Shown piece after piece: positions 19,240 to 29,280 of a DNA stretch of 64,000 nucleotides. How positions within the stretch are numbered: the first letter of the stretch is position 1; each line of letters begins with the position of its first letter. The DNA is from Sulfidibacter corallicola (GTDB lineage Bacteria; Acidobacteriota; Holophagae; Acanthopleuribacterales; Acanthopleuribacteraceae). The notes below the pieces were generated by a model, which ran no database searches, was not told where the DNA came from, and worked only from the letters and a program-made list of their open reading frames with translations. The translations under genes and the position numbers were made by a program. Location: positions 9,170,256 through 9,234,255 of the forward strand of contig NZ_CP071793.1 of the NCBI RefSeq assembly GCF_017498545.1, given 5' to 3'.

Positions 19240-19893
19240 ATGTTCGCGTGCAAACAGCCTCCGCCCTCCTCCCCCGTTTCCTCCTTTTCCCAATCCGACA
19301 CAGCCCACGACGAAGTCCCCGATCGTGGCGCCGTGACCTGCCTCCTGCAACAGTGGCAACATGGAGACACCCAAGCTCTAAACGAGTTGTGGCCCCACAT
19401 CGCCGGGCCGATGCGACGCATCGCGGCCAGGATCATTCGCGAGCATTTTCGGGATCGGGACAACATCGCGTCCATGCACACGACCGAACTGATCCAGGAG
19501 GCCTTCCCCCGCATCCTCGACTACCAGGCGCGCCGCACCTGGGATCATCGCGAACAATTTTACGCACTCGTGCGGAATATCATGCTTTGGATCATTCTCG
19601 ACTACAAGAAATACCAACGGTACCGCCAGGCCGAATCGCTTCACGATCTCGCCGGCAGGCACACGACGGTGCCCACCTCGCCGATCTCGCCGGAGTGCAT
19701 GATCGCGCTGGACCAGTCGCGGAAGCGATTGGCGGCCATTTCGCCCCGTGCCGCCCATATCTTGGAACTGCGTTTCTACCAGGATTACAGCATTCGCCAG
19801 ATTACGTCCATGTTGGGTCTGGGCCGGACCGCGGTGCATCAGGAGCTAAAGGCCGCCCTGGGGTTTCTCAAACACGATCTGGACAAATCTTGA
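19240..19893 (+). CDS. ECF-type RNA polymerase sigma factor
   Basis: This is a 217-aa protein of the ECF subfamily common in Acidobacteriota and Planctomycetes (the TIGR02999-like group). Region 2 is visible as LWPHIAGPMRRIAARI, TTELIQEAF and FYALVRNIMLWIILDY. Region 4 ends with the helix-turn-helix SIRQITSMLGLGRTAVHQEL. The start is taken at the ATG at 19240 because AAGGGAG lies just upstream, although the frame is open to 19177. No anti-sigma factor gene follows; the next 1,030 bp are repeats. Targets are unknown; it lies directly downstream of the candidate effector, which it might control. Confidence 0.85.
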   Translation: MFACKQPPPSSPVSSFSQSDTAHDEVPDRGAVTCLLQQWQHGDTQALNELWPHIAGPMRRIAARIIREHFRDRDNIASMHTTELIQEAFPRILDYQARRTWDHREQFYALVRNIMLWIILDYKKYQRYRQAESLHDLAGRHTTVPTSPISPECMIALDQSRKRLAAISPRAAHILELRFYQDYSIRQITSMLGLGRTAVHQELKAALGFLKHDLDKS

Positions 19894-20925
19894 AGCGATC
19901 ATCATCTCGGCATCCCAGCTCCCGGAACTGCGGAACTTCGATTTGGCTATAAAAGTTTGTCCACGGATCACACCGATTGACACGGATATAAAAACCAATC
20001 TCGGATCACGGGTTCTCGATTTTTTGAGCTTCGGTAGGCGGTAGGCCGGCCGGATGAACTTGTCGAAGCGACTCATGATCCGAGTTCCCGCATGCTTTGA
20101 GGGTCGGCGCGGCAGTCGGTTGGGCAGGGCCGGTAAGGCCGCTGGGCCGACTTTTATTGACGAACGCCCCGAACATTCGCCTGTTTAGGTTTTGGGCTTT
20201 ATCTTCGAACTTTACAGGACTTGTTACATAAGAGCCACGCACCAGCGGGCCTACCCGCTCGATTTCGGGAAAGAAACAACACGAAGCGAGCCGATTCGGA
20301 GAGCCCGCATGCACCCAAGCGACGTAAAGCCTGTAGGTTGAGCACGGCCGGTATGGCAGCCTGCTCAACCAATCGAAGCGATTGAGCAAAGATCGAAATC
20401 GAACATCGTGAGATCTCGAGGACCGACTTATCCGCTTCGCTCTTTTTCCCTCGATCTAGCGAAGCGTGGATCGCTTCGAAGTGTCGGCCCAGCGGCCATA
20501 CCGTCCGTGCCCAACTTACTGCGGCAACGCTCCTCTCACACATGCGGGAACTTCCCGGAGGTTCGTTTCGATTTGCGACTCAGTGGTAAGTCATTGTTTT
20601 AGAGCGTCATTCAGTTCCAATCATCATTTGTCGCGCGAAAAGACCGAAAAAAACCGAACACTTTGAGCCGTTCATTCTAGGCAAGGTACATGGAGTCGAT
20701 CCGATTTTCCCACGCGACCTCCACGGGACCTCCAGCCAGCAGCCCGGATCGGCTCCATCCCTCGGGCACATCGCGCGGTCGACCTTTTCCTTTCCGCATT
20801 GCAGCCTGCCCGACCGGGCCATCGGTGGCATCTCCATCGCCATGGCCTCCCCATATCTCATCCACAGGCGGTGACCGCACCCGCGGTCGCGGCCCGCTAT
20901 CTCCCTGCATACAAGGAGTCTTTCC
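19894..20925. other. Repeat-rich intergenic region upstream of the RHS gene
   Basis: No gene is supported. 20086-20151 is a reverse-complement copy of the 92-bp repeat from 10.4 kb. About 20200-20275 matches (inverted) the AGAGCCACG...GAAAGAAACA element also seen near 31325, 52930 and 63.5 kb. 20330-20555 contains further GGTTGAGCA / CGAAGTGTCGGCCCAGCGGC copies. The last 200 bp are unique and should contain the promoter of the RHS gene. Confidence 0.6.
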
Positions 20926-23900
20926 ATGCATCGGCTATCCAAGCCAACCAGGATCTTTCCATACCTCCTATGTCTTTTCAGCTTCACCCACCTATGGGCC
21001 AACCCGGCCGGCGGCATCGAGGGCCTCTTCGAGGTCAACTCCTCGGGCGCGGCCAACTACACGGTGCCGATCGATATTCCGCCAGGAATCAACGGCGCCC
21101 AACCCAACCTGGCACTCCGCTACGACAGCATGATTCCCGATGGACCGCTCGGTCCCGGCTGGTCGCTCCAGGGCATTCCCAGCATCACCCGCGGCCCGCA
21201 AACCAGGACGGTGGACGGCAGGCAACGCGCCGTTCGCTTCGATGCAGCCGACAAAGACCGGCTCTACTTTCAAGGCCAGCGACTCGTCGCGGTACAGGAC
21301 GCATCCGGAACCGCGTTGACCCAGCCGGATCGACGGGCTGCCGCCTACGGCAAGGACGGCACGGTCTACCGCACCGAAAAAGAGAGCTGGATGAAGATCG
21401 TCGGCCACGGCGACATCGACGGCGACGGCGCCTGGTTCGAGGTCATCCAGCGCGGCGGCCATCGCTGGATCTTCGGCCGCGAGGCCCAGGCGCGGGCCGA
21501 GGTCGCCGGTCACACGCGGGCCTGGGGCCTCGACCAGGCCAGTGACCTGAACGGCAATACCATCGCCTTTCAGTACCTGACCAACAGCTCCGGCTTGTTG
21601 CTGATCGAGACCATCGCCTACACCGGAGGGCATGTGGCAGCCACCCGTTCGGTTCATTTCGCCTATGTGGATCGGACCCCCTTGGTCCAATACCTCGGCG
21701 GGAAGACCATCGCCAACGACAAGCTGCTGCACACCATCACGACCAGGGTCTCGGACAGACCCGTCACGCGCTATACGGTGAACTACGAGGTCAGCCCCAC
21801 CAGCGAGCGCCAACGGGTTCGGGCCATCGAACGCTGCGGCAACGCGGCCTATGAAGACGCGCGGGCTACCTCTCCCAATTGGGCGTGTTTCGAACCCACG
21901 ACCTTCAGCTACGACGACACATCGTCCGAAATCCACGAAACCAACCTGGGCAGCCCGGCCCGCGACATGGGCTTCAGCGAGATGTTCTATCCCGCCGACT
22001 GGAACGGCGACGGTCTGACCGACTTCCTCTACAAGGAACGGGGCAACAACCGCTTCCGCCTGCTGCGCAGCACCGGTGACCGGCTGGTGGACGAGGCCTT
22101 CGCCGACGTCTCCACGCTGGGCGAGCCGGCCCGCAAAGAACAGGTCTGGTCGGCCGATCTCAACAACGACGGCATCTTGGACATGGTCTACCTGATCGCG
22201 GCGGGCGACCACGATCAATACGACCATCGCTACGGCGCGGTCCTGAGCAATCGCAACGGGGCACGCAACCTGGTGGTCTACGGCCAACGGGAGGACACAC
22301 CCCAAGACCAGTTCGGCGACATTCGCGGCCACTGGCTGATGGACTTCGACGGCGACGGCGACGCGGATCTGATCTACAACCGCGCCCTCACCTCGGATTA
22401 CCTGTGGCTGCCCAACGAGGGCGGCGCTTTCACCACCGCACGCCGTGCCACCACGCTCGGCGACTACGTGCACGACAACGGGCAATCCAAGGCCCAGTGG
22501 CTGGTGGACGTGAACGGCGACCGCCTGCCCGATCTGGTCTACATCCACGGCCTCAATTTCAACTACATGGTGTGCCTCAACAACGGGGAAGGCGGGTTTC
22601 GCTCGGCCCGGCGCTGGCACGGACACGCCGAGAACACGGCCTTCTTCTTCAATCACTGGTTGACCGACGTCAACGGCGACGGCCTGGCCGACCTGATGTT
22701 CGGTCAGTTGGACAACAGCGGCGGCGTCATCCAGTACCAGGCGCTGGTGAGCACCGGCACGTCCTTCGTGAAGAAATCGTTGGGCCATGCCGCGACCACC
22801 TACGTCAACATCTACGGCGCGCAACAGTGGCTGGCGGACATGAACGGCGACGGCATCCCCGATTTGCTGTACCAGCAATACGACGGCTGGAGCGACGAGG
22901 ACAACCCCACCGAGCACAGCACCCAGCACTACCGCCTCCAAATCGGACGGAACGGATCCGGCTTCGACAGCCACGAGACCTTGTTCGGCACCAAAGACCA
23001 CGAGTCCGACCAGGGCGACAGCGCCCAGTGGCTGCTGGACATGGACGGCGACGGCCTCACCGACCTGGTCTACCAGAAGAAGGACAGCAACGAACTGCGC
23101 GTACTGCTCAATCCCGCCGACAAGGCCGACCTGATCACCCGCATCGAAGAACCCTTCGGCGGCCGGGTGGACATCCACTACAAGCCGCTGACCGACGAGG
23201 CCCTGTACACCGAAGTCGACACCAGCGCACCCCTGGCGGAAGGGCAACAGTGGTTCCACGGATCCATGCGGGTCGTGGCCTCCTACCGTCTGGACGCGGG
23301 CCCCACCAAGGGTCAAACCTACAACTTCACCTACCTCGGTGGGGTCAGCGACATGCAACGCGGGTTCATGGGTTTCCGGGCGATGACCGTGGAAGGTCGC
23401 GACACGGGACTTCGCATCACCCATCGCTATCACACCGAGTTCCCGAAAAACGGCCTGCCCCGGGAAACCACGGAAGCCGGCGACGGCTTCAGCAACAGGA
23501 CCCGTCACGGCTACGCCGCGACGACCACCGCAAACACCGCGGTTCATCGCGTCGAACCGACCGAAACCTCCGAGGAACGCCAGTTGGGCGGCACGACCAT
23601 CACCACGCGACGCGAATACCGGTACGACGACTACGGGAACCTGATCGCCACACTGGACCTGGGCGATACGCGCCACGACGATGACGACGTGTTGACCGTG
23701 AACCGTTTTCGGGTGGATCCGGCGGCATGGCGCCTGAACGAACGACTGGAGTCGAAGACGCTCGCCCGCTCGACGATTCCCTCCGAGCTGGCCTCCCTGT
23801 GGCGCCGCTGGCATGCGGGCACGGACCTCTCCTGGCAGCGCTGGACCTACGATGCCAAGGGCAATCTCACGGAGGACCAAACCTACGTGGACACCCACGA

Positions 23901-26900
23901 GGTTTGGTCCGGCACCCGCTACGCCCACGACCGTTTCGGCAACGTCATTCAAACCACCAATCCCGAGGGCCACGTCACCACGGTGCGCTTCGAAGATCGA
24001 CACCACACCTTCCCGCACACGACGCGGTTCGCGGAAGGCGGGCTTTCCCAGGAGGATCGCTACGACGCCCGTTTCGGCCTGCTCACCTCGAGCACGGACG
24101 CGAACGGCCACGTCTCGAGCACCGATTTCGACGCCCACGGACGGCCGGTTCGCAACTACGGGCCAGACCCCGACTCGGACGATCAACTGCTGATCTCCGT
24201 GACCCACTACGGCATGGACGGCCAACGCGGCTACTACGTGGAGACCCGAACCCGCGACACCTGGAACGAAGACGACCAGGACGGGTGGCAGTGGAAGCGC
24301 GTCTACCACGACGGGCTGTTGCGCCCCTATCGCACGGAAACCCAAGGCTATCGCCAGGACCAGACACGCGTGACCCTGACCGAATTCGATGCGGCCGGGC
24401 GCGTCATGGACGAGTCCCTGCCCTTCTACGACGGCGAGGCGGTGCGCTATCACCGCAGGATCTACTACGGCGACGGCCGCATCAAATCCATCACCGATCC
24501 CATGGGCGCCGTCCACCGCTTCCAGTACGGGGCGGACCAACAGGGCTTCTACGTGGTGGCCACCATGCCGGACCCCTCGGCCCAAGCCGGCGCGCGTGCG
24601 GGCGAGGTCAGCACCAAAACCTGGTTCGACGGTCACGGCCGCAAGGTGCGCCATCGAGACGAGGAAGGCCACATCTCGATGACCGCATACGATCGCCTGG
24701 GCCGCGTCACCACCAAAACCGATGCGAAAGGCGGTGCGAGCGGCTTCAGCTACGATTCGCGCGGCCAGATCACGGAGCACGACGCCCCCGATAGCGGGAT
24801 CTCGCACTTCGGCTACGACTTGAGCGGACGCCTGGTGGAGAGTACCGATGCGCTCGGCAACAAGATCAGCATGACCCATGACGCGATGGGCCGCATCGCC
24901 AGCAAAACGCTGAGCCAGCCCTCGCAAAACCTGGACGACGTAACCTATCGCTACACCTACGGCGAGCGAGGCATCGCCAACGGCGCCGGTCGCCTGACCT
25001 CGGTCACCAGCGACAACCTGGGCAAGGCCACCTGGCGGTACGCCTACGACAAACAGGGCCGGATCAAGGCCAAGACCGTCGTACCGCAGTTCGGGGCATT
25101 CGCCGGCACCACCTATACCAGCCTCTACCGCTACGATCCCATCGGGCGATTGGTGGAAACGACCAATCCTGACGGCAGCGTCCTGCGCAATGCCTACCAC
25201 CGCTGGGGCGATTACCTGGGCCGGGTCAGTCTCCATGAGCCAGGCCGGCGGGTGCCCGAGCAAATCATCCGCTACGAGGATTACACCGCGCTGGGACAGC
25301 CGCTACTGGCCGAGTACGGCAACGGCGTCACGACCGGTTACGGCTTCGACGCACTGGGTCGGATGAAATCCAGCAAATCCACCACGAGCGGCGGCGATCG
25401 CCTGCTGGACCAACAGTTCAGTTGGAACACCGCCCACAAGATCACCGCGGTTCGCGAAGGCACGAATCGATCGTTGAGCCAGACTTTCGGCTACAGCGCC
25501 GCCGGCCGCCTGACCTCCGCGTCCGGGATCTACGGGGACCTGGATTTCGCCTACGACCCCAACGGCAACCTGCAATCGCGCGGCACGGTGAAATTCCAGC
25601 GCGACGTCAACGCGGTGAACCGCCTGACCGGCAGCAGCGACGGCGACGTCTACGCCTACCACGACAACGGCTGGATGTCGCAACACCACACGCCCGACGG
25701 TGCGGCGAAGATGTGGTTCCGGTACGATGCCGACGGCCGCCTGATCTCGACCCGCGTCGAACGCGACCAGGACGGTACCCAAGTCATCAGCGAGAAAACG
25801 GCGCTCTACGACCCCGAAGGCAACGTATTCCTGAAGCGCGATCACGAACACACCACGCTGTACGCCTTCCCCGGCTACGAAATCACCCGACTTTCGGACG
25901 GCAGCTTCCTGCGAACCCTCCATGTGGGCGGCCGTTCGGGTGAGGTGGCGGCGGTGACGCGCGCCGGAAAGGGCGATACGGTCGCCTCGCTGGCGATGAA
26001 CGGCGCACTCTATGACCGAAGCACCCTCGAAGGCCTGACCCACGCCGTCGGCTACGGGTTGTTGGCCAAGATGAGCCGGGTGGCCGAGAACGGCACCGGC
26101 GGCGCGGTGCTGCTGGGCCTGCTGCTCAGTGCACTGCTGCTGCTCTACCTGGTGGTGGCCTTCAAGGGCGCCCGCCGCGCATCGTGGCTGGGTCGGAGCC
26201 GGGAGGCGCTGGCCGCCGTTTTCGATCGAACTGGTTTGCTGGAATCCGGTCAGGCTCGCAACCTGGCTTCCCGCGACGTCACCGACTACGCCCGGCCCCG
26301 CTTCGCACGCGCCATGGCGACCGGCCTGGTGCTCGCCGCGCTGACGCTCGGCGGCGGAGGCACCGCGATGGCGGCCGTCACCCCTGGTGCCAACGGAGCC
26401 GGCGTACCGGTCGCGGACAGCATACGCTATTTCCACGGCGACCAGGTGTTCAGCTCACGGGTCGTCACCAACGAGCGCGGTACGGTCACCGCCCGCATCG
26501 CCTACCAGCCGTACGGCCGCATGGTCACGTCCCACGGCGAGGGTACCGACGATTTCGCGGCCAAATTCTCCGGCCGCCAATGGGACGAGGACGCCCAGCT
26601 CTACGATTTCGGATCGCGCTACTACGATCCCTGGAGTGGCAGCTTTCTCACCACCGACCGCGCCGGCCAATTCGCGAGCCCCTACAGCTACGTGGGCGGC
26701 GATCCCATCAGCCGCGTGGACCCCACCGGTGACTTCGCGGTGCTGACCGCGATCATCATCGGCGCCATCATCGGCGCCGTGATCGGCGGTTACTTCGGCG
26801 GCGTCGCCACCAACAACGGCAACTTCAACCCCGCCGCCTGGGACTGGTCCTCGGGCAAGACCTGGGCCGGGATTTTCGTGGGCGCAGCCTTCGGCGCCGT

Positions 26901-28119
26901 TTCGGGAGCGATCGGCGGCCTCGGCGCGGGCGCCAGTTTCGGCGCCGGCCTGGCCCTGTCGACGATCTCCGGAGCCGTGTTCGGCGGTCTCGAGTCGCTG
27001 TCGTTGGCCGCGATCAACGGGCAATCCGGATCGGATCTGTTCAACGCCTGGCTGACGGGTACGCTGTTGGGTGGCGCCATCGGCGGTGTCGCCCACGTGG
27101 GCTCGGCCGCCCTGGGCCAGATCGCCAAGCGCACCTTCAAGGCCTTCCGCTACATGCGCTCCTCCCTGGCGCGCACGATTCGCAGCGGATCGCGGGCTCC
27201 GCGGGCCCTGGCCAAACTGGGTCAGTGTTTCACCGAAAACACGTTGGTCGCCACCGACGAGGGCATGGTCCCCATCGATGACATCGAGGTCGGCGAACAG
27301 GTTTGGGCTTTCAACGAGGAGACCGGCGACATCGAAATGCGGCCGGTCGTCCGCCTGTTCCGTCGCACCAAGGACACGTTGGTCAAGGTCGAGATGGACG
27401 ACCAGGTGATCGAGACCACCACCGAGCACCCGTTCTACGTGGACGGTCAAGGCTGGGTGGAGGCCGAGGACCTGGAAGCGGGCGATCGCCTGGTGACCCG
27501 TGCCGGCCAGATTTCGGAGGTCGACGCGATCAGCTTCGAGAAGGGCAGCTTCCGCGTCTACAACTTCGAAGTGGAAACGGCCCACACCTACTACGTGGCG
27601 GGCAGCCTGGCCCTGAACCAGGATGTCGCGGCCGGTCCCGCCGTGTTGGTGCACAACCTGTGCAACGCCGACCTGCGGGATTTGCGGTTCCGCTATCGCA
27701 GCATCCGCCCCAACCAAAACATGGCCGGCGCCTATTGGAAGATCAATGGCCGGCGCGGCCAGCTCTGGAGCGCCAGCGGTCCGGCCCGGGTGGGCATGCC
27801 CGACGAGGCCCCCAACGCCAACATCCGATACTCGCTTCTCAAGCCCATCACCCGCGAAGACGTGTCGGACCCGATCATGTTCGAGGATGCCGTGGCGCGC
27901 AACACCCGCGAATTCGACACCGAGTTCAAGATCTTGGAGGAGATCACCCAGCGGTTCAGGAACCACCAGGGCACGGCGACGGGGTACGTCCGGCTGCACA
28001 CCGAGCTGGCGCCGTGCAACTCGTGCGACTGGGTCATGACCAACTTCAAGCGGCGATTCCCCAACGTGGACCTGGACGTGACCTGGGGACCCCACAAGGA
28101 ACCACACTTCGTCCAATAG
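20926..28119 (+). CDS. SpvB/RHS-repeat polymorphic toxin with HINT domain and C-terminal deaminase-type toxin
   Basis: This is a 2,397-aa protein; the ATG at 20926 follows AAGGAG by eight bases. There is a signal-peptide-like N-terminus, then an SpvB/TcdB-type domain (GIEGLFEVNSSGAANYTVPI). Seven FG-GAP-like units with DxNGDGxxD motifs (about 355-710) follow, then YD/RHS repeats (about 930-1700), two hydrophobic segments near 1725 and 1805, and the RHS core (SGRQWDEDAQLYDFGSRYYD, near 1885). A glycine/alanine-rich stretch precedes a HINT self-processing domain starting at Cys2101 (CFTENTLVATDEG, TTEHPFYV, LVHN). The last 150 residues resemble the BURPS668_1122-type toxin deaminases: D2331-x-E2333 and PCxxC with C2364 and C2367. 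The first zinc-ligand position reads Asp rather than His/Cys. I infer a released nucleic-acid-modifying toxin. No immunity gene follows. Confidence 0.9.
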   Translation: MHRLSKPTRIFPYLLCLFSFTHLWANPAGGIEGLFEVNSSGAANYTVPIDIPPGINGAQPNLALRYDSMIPDGPLGPGWSLQGIPSITRGPQTRTVDGRQRAVRFDAADKDRLYFQGQRLVAVQDASGTALTQPDRRAAAYGKDGTVYRTEKESWMKIVGHGDIDGDGAWFEVIQRGGHRWIFGREAQARAEVAGHTRAWGLDQASDLNGNTIAFQYLTNSSGLLLIETIAYTGGHVAATRSVHFAYVDRTPLVQYLGGKTIANDKLLHTITTRVSDRPVTRYTVNYEVSPTSERQRVRAIERCGNAAYEDARATSPNWACFEPTTFSYDDTSSEIHETNLGSPARDMGFSEMFYPADWNGDGLTDFLYKERGNNRFRLLRSTGDRLVDEAFADVSTLGEPARKEQVWSADLNNDGILDMVYLIAAGDHDQYDHRYGAVLSNRNGARNLVVYGQREDTPQDQFGDIRGHWLMDFDGDGDADLIYNRALTSDYLWLPNEGGAFTTARRATTLGDYVHDNGQSKAQWLVDVNGDRLPDLVYIHGLNFNYMVCLNNGEGGFRSARRWHGHAENTAFFFNHWLTDVNGDGLADLMFGQLDNSGGVIQYQALVSTGTSFVKKSLGHAATTYVNIYGAQQWLADMNGDGIPDLLYQQYDGWSDEDNPTEHSTQHYRLQIGRNGSGFDSHETLFGTKDHESDQGDSAQWLLDMDGDGLTDLVYQKKDSNELRVLLNPADKADLITRIEEPFGGRVDIHYKPLTDEALYTEVDTSAPLAEGQQWFHGSMRVVASYRLDAGPTKGQTYNFTYLGGVSDMQRGFMGFRAMTVEGRDTGLRITHRYHTEFPKNGLPRETTEAGDGFSNRTRHGYAATTTANTAVHRVEPTETSEERQLGGTTITTRREYRYDDYGNLIATLDLGDTRHDDDDVLTVNRFRVDPAAWRLNERLESKTLARSTIPSELASLWRRWHAGTDLSWQRWTYDAKGNLTEDQTYVDTHEVWSGTRYAHDRFGNVIQTTNPEGHVTTVRFEDRHHTFPHTTRFAEGGLSQEDRYDARFGLLTSSTDANGHVSSTDFDAHGRPVRNYGPDPDSDDQLLISVTHYGMDGQRGYYVETRTRDTWNEDDQDGWQWKRVYHDGLLRPYRTETQGYRQDQTRVTLTEFDAAGRVMDESLPFYDGEAVRYHRRIYYGDGRIKSITDPMGAVHRFQYGADQQGFYVVATMPDPSAQAGARAGEVSTKTWFDGHGRKVRHRDEEGHISMTAYDRLGRVTTKTDAKGGASGFSYDSRGQITEHDAPDSGISHFGYDLSGRLVESTDALGNKISMTHDAMGRIASKTLSQPSQNLDDVTYRYTYGERGIANGAGRLTSVTSDNLGKATWRYAYDKQGRIKAKTVVPQFGAFAGTTYTSLYRYDPIGRLVETTNPDGSVLRNAYHRWGDYLGRVSLHEPGRRVPEQIIRYEDYTALGQPLLAEYGNGVTTGYGFDALGRMKSSKSTTSGGDRLLDQQFSWNTAHKITAVREGTNRSLSQTFGYSAAGRLTSASGIYGDLDFAYDPNGNLQSRGTVKFQRDVNAVNRLTGSSDGDVYAYHDNGWMSQHHTPDGAAKMWFRYDADGRLISTRVERDQDGTQVISEKTALYDPEGNVFLKRDHEHTTLYAFPGYEITRLSDGSFLRTLHVGGRSGEVAAVTRAGKGDTVASLAMNGALYDRSTLEGLTHAVGYGLLAKMSRVAENGTGGAVLLGLLLSALLLLYLVVAFKGARRASWLGRSREALAAVFDRTGLLESGQARNLASRDVTDYARPRFARAMATGLVLAALTLGGGGTAMAAVTPGANGAGVPVADSIRYFHGDQVFSSRVVTNERGTVTARIAYQPYGRMVTSHGEGTDDFAAKFSGRQWDEDAQLYDFGSRYYDPWSGSFLTTDRAGQFASPYSYVGGDPISRVDPTGDFAVLTAIIIGAIIGAVIGGYFGGVATNNGNFNPAAWDWSSGKTWAGIFVGAAFGAVSGAIGGLGAGASFGAGLALSTISGAVFGGLESLSLAAINGQSGSDLFNAWLTGTLLGGAIGGVAHVGSAALGQIAKRTFKAFRYMRSSLARTIRSGSRAPRALAKLGQCFTENTLVATDEGMVPIDDIEVGEQVWAFNEETGDIEMRPVVRLFRRTKDTLVKVEMDDQVIETTTEHPFYVDGQGWVEAEDLEAGDRLVTRAGQISEVDAISFEKGSFRVYNFEVETAHTYYVAGSLALNQDVAAGPAVLVHNLCNADLRDLRFRYRSIRPNQNMAGAYWKINGRRGQLWSASGPARVGMPDEAPNANIRYSLLKPITREDVSDPIMFEDAVARNTREFDTEFKILEEITQRFRNHQGTATGYVRLHTELAPCNSCDWVMTNFKRRFPNVDLDVTWGPHKEPHFVQ

Positions 28120-28146
28120 ACGCAACCCAACCTGACACCTGAAACC

Positions 28147-28182
28147 GGGCCTGGCCTTCCCCATCGCGGTGAGGCCAGGCCC
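28147..28182 (+). terminator. Terminator-like hairpin after the RHS toxin gene
   Basis: Eleven-base stem GGGCCTGGCCT / AGGCCAGGCCC with a 14-base loop, followed by TTCCTCGT. It lies 27 bp after the stop codon; strong stem, weak U-run. Confidence 0.6.
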
Positions 28183-28256
28183 TTCCTCGTGTGAAGCGCG
28201 AAGCGACGGAGGCGCGACGTTCCCCCTCCACCGGAGCGCCCTCGCTCGGCGTTCCC

Positions 28257-28890
28257 GCATCACCAGAGGGGCGTTAGGCCTGTAGGTTGGCCCGCTGGGC
28301 CGACGCTCCCAAGCAACCCAAGCAACAGCAACCAATTGCACCAAAGTGCGAAGCCGATCCTTTCCCTCACGCCGCCAATCGAAAGCCGATAAGTCAAAAC
28401 TCCCCGCATCTCCAGAGGGGCGTTAGGCCTGGAGGTTGGCCCGCTGGGCCGACACTTCGAAGCAACTCAAGCAACAGCAACCCATTGCACCAAAGTGCGA
28501 AGCCGATCCTTTCCCTCACGCCCCCAATCGAAAGCCGATAAGTCAAAACTCCCCGCATCTCCAGAGGGGCGTTAGGCCTGGAGGTTGGCCCGCTGGGCCG
28601 ACACTTCGAAGCAACCCAAGCAACAGCAATCCATTGCGCCAAAGTGCGAAGCCGATCCTTTCCCTCACGACCCCAATCGAAAGCCGATAAGTCAAAACTC
28701 CCCGCATCTCCAGAGGGGCGTTAGGCCTGGAGGTTGGCCCGCTGGGCCGACACTTCGAAGCAACCCAAGCAACAGCAACCAATTGCGCCAAAGTGCGAAG
28801 CCGATCCTTTCCCTCACGACCCCAATCGAAAGCCGATAAGTCAAAACTCCCCGCATCCCCAGAGGGGCGTTAGGCCTGTAGGTGGAACAG
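28257..28890. repeat. Tandem array of a 149-bp repeat (four full units plus a partial fifth)
   Basis: The junction GCATC(A/T)CCAGAGGGGCGTTAG occurs at 28257, 28406, 28555, 28704 and 28853, spaced exactly 149 bp. Each unit contains GGTTGGCCCGCTGGGCCGAC, a run of AAGCAAC-type motifs and GAAAGCCGATAAGTC. Units differ by only a few substitutions. It is not CRISPR-like: there are no short constant repeats with variable spacers. The short ORFs translated from it are artefacts of the repeats. Confidence 0.95.
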
Positions 28891-29241
28891 CGTGTTCCAC
28901 CAATCGAAGCGACGTCCGTTTCGGTCAGGTATAGAGCCAAAGAGCGGAGCGATCCGTTCTCCCGAGCAGGTCAAAACCGGGATAGAAGCCCTCTAGATCG
29001 AATCGGTACATCGCGTCGGAGTAGCTTCGGCTGGTTGAGCAAGCTGCTCAACCTACAGGCTTTACGAAGCTTGTGGGCTTACGGGAACCTCGTGCCGGTT
29101 GGCTCCGACGAGCTGCCGATCTTAGGGGAATGGATCCCCGACCCGAATCGGGTCGACCCATCGTAGAGCGTGATCCGGGAATTCCCGTATCCTAAGATGG
29201 GCGTCAGGCCTGTAGGTGGAACAGCTTGTTCCACCAATCGA
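28876..29241. repeat. Dispersed intergenic repeat, uninterrupted copy followed by the left part of an interrupted copy
   Basis: The block GGCCTGTAGGTGGAACAGC...TTCCACCAATCGAAGCGAC...AGAGCCAAAGAGCGGAGCGA begins at about 28873 and is intact. A second copy begins at about 29208 and is cut at 29241 by the IS, resuming at 30689. The intact copy continues with CTCCCGAGCAGG and a GGTTGAGCA...TGCTCAACC palindrome near 29033-29060. Confidence 0.85.
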
Positions 29242-29280
29242 TATAGTGGACCCCGTTGTCTAGACCAAAAGGTGCCAAAC

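Noticed and set aside
16695-19514. A 939-codon minus-strand ORF and other minus ORFs under the candidate effector
   Set aside because: Low-quality His/Arg/Gly-rich translation, antisense to a gene with RBS and following hairpin.
20992-25263. A 1,423-codon minus-strand ORF under the RHS gene
   Set aside because: It is an antisense shadow of the RHS coding sequence in GC-rich DNA; the plus-strand product has clear domains.
28257-28890. The repeat array as a possible CRISPR
   Set aside because: Whole 149-bp units are duplicated with few changes; there are no short repeats with unique spacers and no cas genes.
28287-28934. Series of near-identical 84-aa ORFs in the tandem array
   Set aside because: They are produced by the repeat itself, mirrored on both strands, and lack ribosome binding sites.
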